Source: Triticum aestivum
Taxonomy: Eukaryota; Streptophyta; Magnoliopsida; Poales; Poaceae
Direction of reading: 5' to 3'
NCBI RefSeq assembly: GCF_018294505.1
Contig: NC_057811.1
Span: 409,698,968-409,762,967, forward strand
Length of the DNA: 64,000 nt
Every line of letters begins with the position of its first letter. Within the stretch, counting starts at the first letter, position 1. Below the pieces are notes generated by a model. It did not search any database and was not told where the DNA came from. It worked only from the letters and a program-made list of their open reading frames with translations. Made by a program: the position numbers and the translations under genes. Positions 54,742 through 64,000 of this stretch are shown piece by piece.

Positions 54742-57531
54742 CATCCCAATTTTCAATTTGGATGTTATACATAGGTCATCATATGCATATCATATTTTAT
54801 TTGCATTTTGTTAGTGATCCTGGAAATCCTAAGCAACTCAAGGACCCAAGGAGAGAGTTGGGGATTTCATTTATTTTCATATTTGAATTTTCTCAAACTT
54901 GAAAAGAGGCAATTTGGTTTTAATATTTTTCTCTCCAAATATTTCTAATATTAAAAATAAAAGAGAGAAGATAATATGACTTCTTCAAAAGAGAGGAATA
55001 TTGGAGGAAATTTTTTAAAATCAAATATATATATTATTTGGATTTTATTCGAGATTTTATTTGTATTAAAAAAATATGCATTTTTGAAAATTGCATTTTT
55101 AGGCCAGGAAAATGTTCACTTTGTTCTAAATATTTTATTTGGACGATGAAAATTGTTTTTGGCATTTTTAGAATTTTTTAAAATTTATTAGGATTTTTAT
55201 TCGGGCGAATTTTTTTTTAAAAAAAAGTTTCCCGCCCAACTCGGCCGAAGACCCAGCCGAGCAGGCCGGCCCACCTAGCGCCACCGCCTTCCCGCGCCAC
55301 ACCATCGCGCCGCAGCCGGACGCCGAGGGGAGTCTGCGCCGGACTCCACCCCGCGGTGCCCCCTCCTCCAAGCCGCGCCCCCGGCCCCTTTATAATGCGC
55401 CGCCCCGCCGCCGCCTCCACCCCATCCCACCAGCGCCGCAGCCGCCGCTTGCCGCCGCCCGCTCGCGCCGCCGCCTGCCGCAGCCACCACCGCCGCAGCC
55501 CGCTAGCGCCGCGCCGCCGCCCCCGACGCCGCCCCGCCTCGCCATTGCCCGCTGCCGCCGGAGATCTCGCCGCCGCCCCGCCTCGCCGTTGCCCGCTGCC
55601 GCCGGAGATCTCGCCGCCGCCGACCGTCGGTTTTTTTTGTTGAACCGGTAAAACCGTCAAAACCGCCGCCCGTTTTATAGGTTTTTCGTTAGATCGGTTT
55701 TTTTCAACTTCGCTAATTAGCGAACGTTCACTCGAACGTCATTGTTAGCGAACGTATTCGCCCGTTTTTCCCTGATAGCGAACGTTCGTTCGTTAGTGTT
55801 CTTTTTTTATTTTATTTTCGGCCAGGGACCTATCCGCGATTTTTTTATCGCAGATTAGCCCCTGATCTTCAAACCCTCGCAACGTTTTGCTCGTTTATCC
55901 AAATCAAGTGAAACTGATGCCAAAATCTTCGTCTTGAACCCCTCTTTCCAGATAACCAACTTGAACATGGTTTTGAAAATTTAAAATTTGGTTTCAAGAA
56001 GATTTATTTTCGAACTTCTTTTGATCGTAGTTTGAGTTTTGTAGCTCCGATTTGATTGATTCTTTTTGCAAATCGAAGCTCTTCTCTTGAACTTTCAGTT
56101 TGGATCTTTTCTGTTGAGTTTGACCCTTGCATCTTATGCTTGAGTGCTTATGTATGCTATTGTTTATTTGCGATACAGTTTCCGGAGTGCGAAGCGTGCT
56201 ACTACGAGTCATTAGGGTTTTCAGATCGTCAGCAAGGCAAGTAACACTTTGATCATACTCCTTTATTACCCAGTTTTTATGCATTAGTTTCAACCCTCAA
56301 ACATTGCATGGTTAGGATTTGTTAACATGTGGGTTCTGGGAAGTAGATGATGACGTAGAACCTATTGCCCTGTTATTTCAAACCTTGGGAGTTACTTCTA
56401 CGTTATGCTTATACTGCTATGCTATGCTCGTAGACGTGGTTTGGTTTGAGTGATTCATGACGGTTGTGAGAGATTATTGTTAACTAAGGTTTAACTTAAG
56501 GTGGCTACTTTAATACATATCTGGGTGGATTGTTTGTGGGAACCTCGGGAATCCAGTGTTGTCCAAGGAGATCCCGGGGAATCCGTGTGATCATCTTATG
56601 GTTCGCCACCCAGGCTCAAAGGGATCATAAGATTATTCATGCTAGAAACTTCCGTGTACAGCCACAAGCCATTATGGGCTCTGGCATAATCGAGTATGTT
56701 GTGTGACCTCTTTCACTGGTAAACTAGTAGATGTAGGGGATTGTAGGTGGTACGATTTACCCATCGAAGGAGTTAATGCTTCTGAAAGACTGTGTCTCGG
56801 TCATCCGCTTCTCAAACACCATGTAGTGCGAGAAATCCAATGGAGGAGATCGAGTCTTGTGGGGAAAAGTCCGTAAACCTCTGCAGAGTGTACAAACTAA
56901 TCATGGTTAGCCGTGTCCCCGGTTATGGACATCTTGAGTATCTGGTGCTTGAATTATTATGATGATCTCATCACTTTACTTAATTAATTTTGGTGGGTTA
57001 TTGATCACTAATTTTGGGATTGAGATGGGGTTTCCATTCTTAATATTTTCAACAAACGTTGTAGTTAAATAAAATATATTCCTTTGTAGTAGGGAAAAAT
57101 TGGCTTTACCCAAAAATGATAACCATAGAGCCTCCACCAGCCATATATGCATGTAGTGATAGCTATTATCTTGTTCATTGCTCTACGGTGTTATTTTGCC
57201 AGCATATTCCATGTGCTGACCCGTTTCGGGCTGCAACGTATTATGTTGCAGACTTTTTAGACGAAGAGTAAGGTGCGCTAGGTCGTTGTCGTGCACTCAG
57301 TTATGCCGTTGGAGTTGATGGACTCATTTATCTGTGAAGCTTCCGCTATTATTTTAGTTAGATGGCCTTAAGCCATATTATTGTAACAAGTTCTCTTTTG
57401 AGACATTCGATGTAATAAGTGTGTGATTGAACTCTGTTATAAATCCTTCAAGTACTGCGTGTGTCAGCATTACCGATCCAGGGATGACACTTATACACAG
57501 AGATTTGACCGTCTGAGGTCGGATCGCTACA
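54737..57531 (+). repeat. 3' LTR of the chromovirus (2,795 bp)
   Basis: Same termini as the 5' LTR. TATA-like CTTTATAATG near 55388-55397 and the GCGAACGTTC cluster at 55711-55797 are conserved. It retains about 60-75 bp (57227-57290) that are replaced in the 5' LTR. Several transitions separate the two LTRs in the first 60 bases, suggesting an older insertion than the element at 16369-25835. Confidence 0.9.
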
Positions 57532-60530
57532 AATGTTTACTTCACAATTTAAAATGTTTTCGCATACTTTGATGAATGTTCACCGTATATTGAGTTTTTT
57601 CCAATTTGTCTTTCAGATTTTTTCCCAAGTATTTAGAAAATATCTATTCATATATTAAAATATTCATTGTGTAGTTAAGAATAGTCATTGTGTAATTAAA
57701 TAAATATTAATCATATATTTAAAAATGATCGTTGTGCACTCCAAAGTTATTCCGAAAAACTTGAAGAAAATTATGTAATTATATTAAAATAGAAATATAA
57801 TGTAAAATATAATATAAAAGTGAAATTAAAAGGTAAAAAAGGAAAGTAAACGTGATAATTAAGAAAAATACGAAGAGATAACAAGAGAAAAAAGCCACAC
57901 AGATCTGTAAAAATCATAGAAGAAGAAAAAAGTTAAAAGAAATATGGAAATATGGGCCGGCACAAGATGCGCCCTCCCTATGTGCGAGTTTTATTTTACT
58001 TTGGAAATTTCCAAAACTATTTAAATTTTATTTTTTCAGGATATTTAACAATGTTCCCAGATAAAAAAATAATAAATTTTATGTACGCTCATGTATATGA
58101 AAGAAATCTTGGATTTTTAAATGTTGACAAATTTATTTATTTTTGCAAATTTCGAAAGGTGTTCGTGAATTCAAAATGTTAGGAAGTTTTGAAAACATTC
58201 ATGAACCTTAAGAAAGAGAAATAAAAAACAAAACAACCCTACCCCTCCCCCCCTCCCCAACAGAAAAAACACATAAAAAACCCAGGTGAAAGCTTGTAGA
58301 AGTTTTACAAAACCAATATGAGGTGCTCCTACATGGGCCGACCCACTTGACCATAAGTAAGTTAGGCGAGGTGTGCGTTATCTACCACAAGAGCATAAGG
58401 CGCCGAGCCGGGATTTTTCTAGAATATGTATGAGCATGCGTATCATTGTAGTAAAGAAGTCACAAAACAACCAAGCCGCGTCACGAGCACCGCAGAAGAC
58501 CTCTACAACATGACCAAGACCCGAGGACAGCACATACCAACGTACCCATACCCATTGCACCAAGAGGAAGTCGGCAGGTGGACCACAGGCTTTGAGCATA
58601 CCTAGAGAAGGCGTCGTTATGAGTGCATCAGCGACGGTGTACGTTGCACCAGGACTAAACGTCTCCAAGGAGGGAACGCTGCCATGACGCCACCGCCTCC
58701 GCCTGGACCGGTCGGACCAAGGGTTTCCCTAGAGGAAGGGAGACTGCTCATTGGATGAGAAAGAGGGCATCAAGGAATTTGCCCTCACGGAGAGGTCCCA
58801 TCTAACAAATTAAACATTGGAATATATAATGTTCCTGATGTATATGTAAAATGTACAATGTGTACAAAAAAATAGACATCCAAAAATGTTAATCATGTAT
58901 ACGAAAAAATTGCAAAGAAAAACGACAAGAACTACTAAATATAAAAAAAGAAAACAAAGAAAAAAATAAATGTTCACAAATGTGAAAATAAGTATTTTAA
59001 AGAAATAATTTTATTTTAAAAGATGTTCACAAATGTAAAAAAATTATTTCAAAACCAGAAAAAGGTTCACAAATTTGAAAACATACTCGAAATTTAAAAA
59101 TAAGTCCACAAACTTAAAATAACATCCTTAGATTTCAAAACATCGTCATTAATTTCAAAAACCATATTAAAAACGAAAATAGTTTACTTTAAGAAATATG
59201 TTAAGTAGGAGTTTAAATATGTTTAGTGTATAGCAAAAAATATGTTCATCGTCTACTAAAAAATTCATGATATATTAGAAAACTTATCTCGGTATATTAA
59301 ACAATCGTTCAATGTATATTGCAAAAATAATTAGTGTATATTACAAAACAAATTGTATATAAAAATGTGTTCCCTGTGTATTTAAATATTGTTCATCATT
59401 TATTGAAATATAAAAGGAAAAGGAAAAATTTCGAACATTTTTCAAAAAAATTGCGAACATTTATTTTTTGAACAAGAACCTTTCTGAGATTTTGATTTTT
59501 TTAAACCATTTTTTTAATTCTAAGTATTTTTTGAAACTTATTTTGGTTGCAAATATAAATATCTTTGAAATTTTTTAAAATTGAGTATTTTTGAAAATTT
59601 TGTTCAATTTGTGAATAAATTTACAAGTCAGAACATTATGTGAAATGTCCAAAACGAAATGCAAACATTTTCTTAATAAACCTTGACGAAAAACCAAATC
59701 CAGAAGAAAACATTAAAATGAAATTAATAACTAGAAAGAAATAAAGTCAATAAAAACTAGTCAGAAAAGAAAAAAATAGAATAGACCACCGAGAAAGAAA
59801 AATCATAGACCAAAAAATAAAAAAGAAACAACGAACACGAGTGATATCGAGTCTCAGTGCAAAATGGCTCTGGCTTCTCTTTAAAGTAACTAGGAAAAAT
59901 CAATATGGATTGTCAGAGGCTTATCTCTCCGATATGACTTTTAGAATTTTTTTCCTGAAGTCAACCTAAAATGGAGATGTTGGGCCTTTAGCTCGCCCAC
60001 AATCGCAAGCCCACTAGCATAAGGCCTCTCCCAATGCTCCACCTTAGACAGGTGCTAAGCCTGCCACATAGGCAAAAGTCAGACGTGGCATATTAATTAA
60101 TGAGGAGAGAGAGAGAGAGAGCGAATCGGTACCCTCACGAAGAAACGATTCCAGGCGCTCGTACCTAGGCGGAACGCGCGCCGTGCACGCCGCCGAAGCG
60201 CCTCGCCTCTTCTCCTTTCCCCGTCTTCCCCTTTGGCCTCCTCAACCCGCTCGCCCTGCGCCGTCCCCCGGCATAGCCACCTCTTCCTCGCCCCGCGACG
60301 CTGCCACGCCTCTCAGGCGTTGCCTCCATGGACCGCCGCCGGCAGAAAGTATCAGGGACGCCCTCGGCTCAGCTCACCGCCACCGGTAGCTCCTCCGGCC
60401 AGTCGCGGGAGAAGATATCTAGGACAACACCAGCGCCCTCGGTTCAGTTCGCCATCACTGGTAGCTCCGCCGGCTGGCCACAATCTGCTCGATGGTATCG
60501 TCCTTTCACAAATCAAAATGGACGCCGATA
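57532..60530. repeat. AT-rich repeat and mixed intergenic sequence
   Basis: 57532-58330 continues the host AT-rich block, with GGGCCGGCACAAGATGCG at 57953-57970 and GGGCCGACCCACTTG at 58335-58349. 58380-58800 is a GC-richer non-coding patch. 58800-59870 is again AAAATGTTC-type. A (GA)n run lies at 60106-60121. 60160-60500 is GC-rich with a roughly 80-bp imperfect tandem repeat (GCCCTCGGCTCAGCTC, GCCCTCGGTTCAGTTC) and could be a captured gene fragment. No gene supported. Confidence 0.45.
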
Positions 60531-61994
60531 ACTGCCACACGTGTGGTGTATCGGGTGGTTGTGCCACACGCCCTGTGTGGCACGGAGAGACGACCCCGCC
60601 CGCACGACCGCGTATGGGCGCGCGCAGCCACAGCCCGCACGTCCGGTGCAGCGCGATCGCCCCCGCACGAGCACGTTCGGGCGAGCGAGCGCGCGGTCCG
60701 CACGACCCGTCTCGGCCGTCGCCCCTCCCCGCCTGCGAGCCACACGCCCCGCGTGTCAGTAACCATGCGTCCTGCCGCGATTGCCATGGTCCGGACCTCT
60801 TCGGTTGCCATGTTGCCATGTTGCTGAACTACAGTTGCCATATTGCTGAACTACAGTTGCCATCTTAGGTCAAAGTGTAGGATGCCATTTTTGGGCAACT
60901 GCAGCTGTTTCCATGTATGGTCTGGTCTACTACAGATACCATGATTTGAAAAACTTTAGGAGTTGCCACCTACTAACACTGGACAGTTGCCATGTAGCAC
61001 TGAAAAACATGGCAAAAAACATGTTTCGGTAAAAAGAGAGTTGCCATCTGCTTACAAGCGCGCTAGGGCAGTTGCCATGTACCCTGCAAAACACATGGCA
61101 ACTGATAGCTTTTGGTGTGTGGGAGAGGAGACGGGCATGTATCTTTAGGAGTTGCCACCTACTAACACTAGACAGTTGCCATGTAGCGCTACAAAACAGA
61201 CGTGGCAACAATAACATGTTCGGGGTAAGAAGAGAGTTGCCATCTTCTCATCTCACAAATAGGGCAGTTGCCATGTACCCTGCAAAACACATGGCAACTG
61301 ATAGCTTTTGGTGTGTGGGAGAGGAAACGGGCATGTGGGTGATGGTGGTATCTTTAGGAGTTGCCACCTACTAACACTAGACAGTTGCCATGTAGCGCTA
61401 CAAAACAGACGTGGCAACAATAACATGTTCGGGGTAAAAAGAGAGTTGCCATCTGCTCATGCTCACAAATAGGGAAGTTGCCATGTACCCTGCAAAACAC
61501 ATGGCAACTGATGCTTTTGGTGTGTGGGAGAGGAGACGGGCATGTGCGCGATGGTGGTACCTTTAGGAGTTGCCACCTACTAACACTAGACAGTTGCCAT
61601 GTAGCGCTACAAAACAGACGTGGCAACAATAACATGTTCGGGGTAAAAAGAGAGTTGCCATCTGCTCATGCTCATAAATAGGGCAGTTGCCATGTACCAT
61701 TCCAAAACATGGCAAATGACAGCTTGGGTGTGGGAGAGTGGGAGAATGGGCAGTCGTAGGAGATGGTGCGCGGCGTGCGGGCGCGACAACAGTTTCATCG
61801 CACGCCCTGACTGGCGAAACGTTGACCGCGGAGAGAAACCGGCGTGCGGGCGAACTCCCTCACACCCACACACACGAGTTGTCCTACGTGGCACACAAAA
61901 TCAGCCTTTTCATGCCGAGATTCGTGCAAAGGACGCTGGACGACGATGGAGGCGTGTGGGTGAGTTGTCTAACGCCCACACGTGTGGGCGTTAG
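60531..61994. mobile_element. Putative DNA element with CACACGTGTG termini and internal tandem repeats
   Basis: Left end about TAACTGCCACACGTGTGG, right end (inward) CTAACGCCCACACGTGTGG, an imperfect inverted match. The interior holds four tandem GTTGCCATGT-rich units. No transposase. Target duplication not identified, so boundaries are approximate. Confidence 0.5.
60956..61743. repeat. Four tandem units of 189-209 bp rich in GTTGCCATGT
   Basis: Units start at 60956, 61145, 61354 and 61563, each beginning TTAGGAGTTGCCACCTACTA. The second and third are both 209 bp and nearly identical; the first is shorter and more diverged, the last is partial. Each has inverted GTTGCCATGT/ACATGGCAAC pairs that could fold. 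Confidence 0.88.
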
Positions 61995-62693
61995 TGTTTT
62001 CGAACAAAATACTCTTTTGTTCTGTATCCTAGTGCGCCTCATGCTTTGTCCCTCCCATTCTTGCTTAGATCAGATTTTTCTCTGCATCAGACTTGGGCTG
62101 TGGCCAAAATTTGACTGATAATTGTCTAAGAAGACCTAGTTGATTTCAATTCATAATTTTTGTTCAGTTCAGAACATTCTAATTGATTTCAGAACGTACT
62201 AGTTCAGCTCATAATACACAATGGTTCAGTTCAATTTAGTTTGGAGTTACTTGTAGTTGGAAGGAACGTAGTTGATTATACTACATCTAGATACGTCTGT
62301 AGCAATCTTTTTATATAGGATCAAACTGATTTCAGTTCAGTTTAGAACCAACAAGTAATTTCAATGTATTGCTATCTACTCATACAAATTATCAAGCAAC
62401 AACATTTTGGCAGAACCAAACTGAGTTTTATTGATCTGATGGAAATGCATAAGGATCTATATCTGAAGTTTCAGATGTTGTACACGGACAATTTGAAGTT
62501 CTATGAGAAATTGGTTCAGACAGAATAAGAAATCAAACGCAATTCTGTTTTTATCATGAGAAGTTCGTCACTTAACTTTCATGTCATTGTTCTCTGGTTC
62601 AGGAATCTAAACAGTGTCACCCACCTGTTTTTTTGGCTCGATCTTATTCTGATGTGTACACTTGTTGTCTTGTTTGTTACATGTTTCAGGCCT
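61995..62693. other. AT-rich flank and possible 5' part of the Harbinger transposase gene
   Basis: No supported coding region. TTTGTTACATGTTTCAG ending at 62690 looks like an intron acceptor directly before the transposase fragment. Confidence 0.4.
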
Positions 62694-63241
62694 ATGTATA
62701 ACCATCCACTAGATGATCCTGATGATACAGATCAACAACATGATAGTGATGCCAGAAACACTACATATCCAACAGAGTTATACACACTTGATGAATTCCT
62801 AGCCGAGGAGGACCTGCTAGACTCCTTCGCCGAGGAGATTGCTGTGGAGTTGAAGGGAACTTGAGGCTCTTCAAGCAAGATCACTTAGCAGGAGTGGTCC
62901 GAGGATATACGTGAATAGACCGCGTGAAGAAGCACATCAACAACTTGTACGAGATTACTTCTGCGACAATCCTCTCTACCGCACCAAAAAAATTCGGAGA
63001 AGATTCAGGATGAGACGACCTCTCTTTCTTCGCATCGTCAATGCGCTAGATGAGTGGTCTCCATACTTCACCACAAGAACAGATGCGCGTAACCGTGAAG
63101 GGCTCTCTCCACTGCAAAAGTGCACAACGGAAATACACCAATTGGCTTATGGCACACCTGCAGATAGTCTTGATGAATATCTCAAGATTGGCCAGACTAC
63201 CGCATTTGATTGCCTGAAGAACTTTGTGCAAGGAGTGATTG
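62694..63241 (+). pseudogene. PIF/Harbinger transposase, N-terminal part, interrupted by an LTR
   Basis: An exon-like start after a TTTCAG acceptor, acidic N-terminus (DDPDDTDQQHDSD; LAEEDLLDSFAEEIAVELK). A one-base insertion near 62854-62857 shifts the frame, which resumes as ELEALQARS. The core has RPREEAHQQLVRDYF, RRRFRMRRPLFLRIVNAL, GLSPLQKCTTEI, LAYGTPADSLDEYLKIG and CLKNFVQGVI, the standard upstream half of plant Harbinger DDE transposases (nuclease family). The catalytic half is missing because a BARE-type LTR begins at 63242. Confidence 0.85.
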
Positions 63242-64000
63242 TGTTGGGGAACGTAGTATTTCAAATTTTTTGCCTACGATCACGCAAGATCTATCTAGGA
63301 GAAGTATAGCAATGAGCGGGGAGAGTGTGTCCACGTACCCTCGTAGACCGAAAGCGGAAGCGTTTAGTAACGCGGTTGATGTAGTCGAACGTCTTCGCGA
63401 TCCAACCGATCCAAGTACCGAACACACGGCACCTCCGCGATCTGCACACGTTCAGCTCGGTGACGTCCCTCGAACTCTTGATCCAGTTGAGGCCGATGGG
63501 GAGTTTCTTCAGCACGACAACGTGGTGACGGTGATGATGAAGTTACCGGCGCAGGGCTTCGCCTAAGCACTACGACGATATGACCGAGGTGTAAGACTGT
63601 GGAGGAGAGCACCGCACACGGCTAAGAGATTGTTTATTGTCCTTTGGGGTGCCCCCGCCCCCGTATATAAAGGAGGGGAGGAGGAGGCCGGCCAACAAGG
63701 GGCGCGCCAGGGAGATGGGAGTCCTACTAGGACTCCAGTCCTAGTAGGATTCGGCCCCACCCTTTTTTCCTTCTACCGGAGGGGGAAAAGGGGAATGAGA
63801 GGGAGTAGGAGAAGGAAAGGGGGGTGGCGCCCCCTTCCCAAGTCCAATTCGGCCTCCTCCCTTGTGGGGGGTGCACCAGCTCCTTGTGGGCTGGTTAACC
63901 TCCCTCCTATGGCGCATATCTTTCCCCCGGGGGTTCCGGTAACCTCCCGGTACTCCGAAAAAATGCTCGAATCACTCGGAACCATTCCAATGTCCGAATG
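63242..64000 (-). mobile_element. BARE/Angela-type LTR, runs off the window
   Basis: Starts TGTTGGGGAACGTAGTA and follows the LTR at 4317-6047 closely for its first 750 bp, so the sense strand is minus. TATA-like TTTATATACG on minus lies near 63659-63668. Whether it is solo or belongs to a full element cannot be seen. Confidence 0.88.

Larger units (their letters stand above)
48226..57531 (+). mobile_element. Gypsy chromovirus (Del/Tekay-like), internally deleted
   Basis: A 9.3 kb plus-strand element with LTRs of 2,670 and 2,795 bp, initiator-Met primer-binding site, polypurine tract and AATGT duplication. Internal order: extra coiled-coil ORF, gag fused to the second half of RT, RNase H, integrase and a chromodomain-like C-terminus. 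The chromodomain-type end (VQWSHHIEDEATWE) and initiator-Met primer point to a chromovirus. Protease and the RT N-terminal half are deleted, several stops are present, and the gag start codon is TTG, so it cannot move on its own. Confidence 0.9.

Noticed and set aside
60233..60868. 211-codon plus-strand ORF as a gene
   Set aside because: Crosses from a GC-rich fragment into a repeat element; arginine/proline-rich with no domain. Overlapping frames are equally open.
60956..61743. CRISPR-like array
   Set aside because: Units are contiguous 189-209 bp tandem repeats without unique spacers, in a plant genome.

Overview
This window is plant nuclear DNA, most likely from a Triticeae grass (wheat, goat-grass, rye or barley). 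The evidence is BARE/Angela/WIS-type Copia LTRs, Gypsy LTRs with TGATACGTCTCC...GGGTTATCA ends, Stowaway MITEs with CTCCCTC termini and TA target sites, a chromovirus with 2.7 kb LTRs, and PIF/Harbinger-type DNA elements. Most of the sequence is transposons nested in transposons. Only three host genes are convincing, all on the minus strand: 28148-29056, 39421-40075 and 42603-44917. No rRNA, tRNA or CRISPR was seen. Family names for repeats rest on remembered terminal sequences, not on a database search.

1-26630 is a retrotransposon nest. A decayed Copia element lies in several pieces: connecting region/RT on minus (6048 to about 7010), gag-protease-integrase on minus (13107 to about 14530), a second RT on minus (about 14530-15350), and gag-protease-integrase on plus (about 15350-16368, resuming 25841 to about 26630). 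The plus and minus protease-integrase copies form a large inverted repeat. Four other elements interrupt these pieces. A minus-strand BARE/Angela element (366-6047) is itself cut by another LTR (1-365). A truncated plus-strand Gypsy element (about 7010-13106) contains a solo LTR (8547-11001, TSD ACACC). A complete minus-strand Gypsy element (16369-25835, TSD GTGCG) encodes gag, protease and a separate 336-aa protein but no reverse transcriptase or integrase.

26630-48225 is the gene-bearing part. It holds a plant-specific protein of unknown function (28148-29056), a secreted PLAT-domain protein with one intron (39421-40075), and a 239-aa zinc-ribbon-like nuclear-type protein whose second exon is duplicated (42603-44917). 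Between them lie two Stowaway MITEs, a poly(A) retroposon with an 18-bp target duplication (36658-37358), and a TTA-flanked Harbinger-like element carrying an intact AP2/ERF-like ORF (40509-41869). AT-rich blocks built from degenerate AAAATGTTC-like units fill much of the remainder.

48226-64000 starts with a full chromovirus (48226-57531, TSD AATGT) whose gag is fused in frame to the second half of RT. It also carries an extra coiled-coil ORF upstream of gag. AT-rich repeat follows, then an element with four tandem 189-209 bp GTTGCCATGT-rich units (about 60531-61994). The window ends in a PIF/Harbinger transposase fragment cut at 63241 by a second BARE/Angela LTR that runs off the edge.
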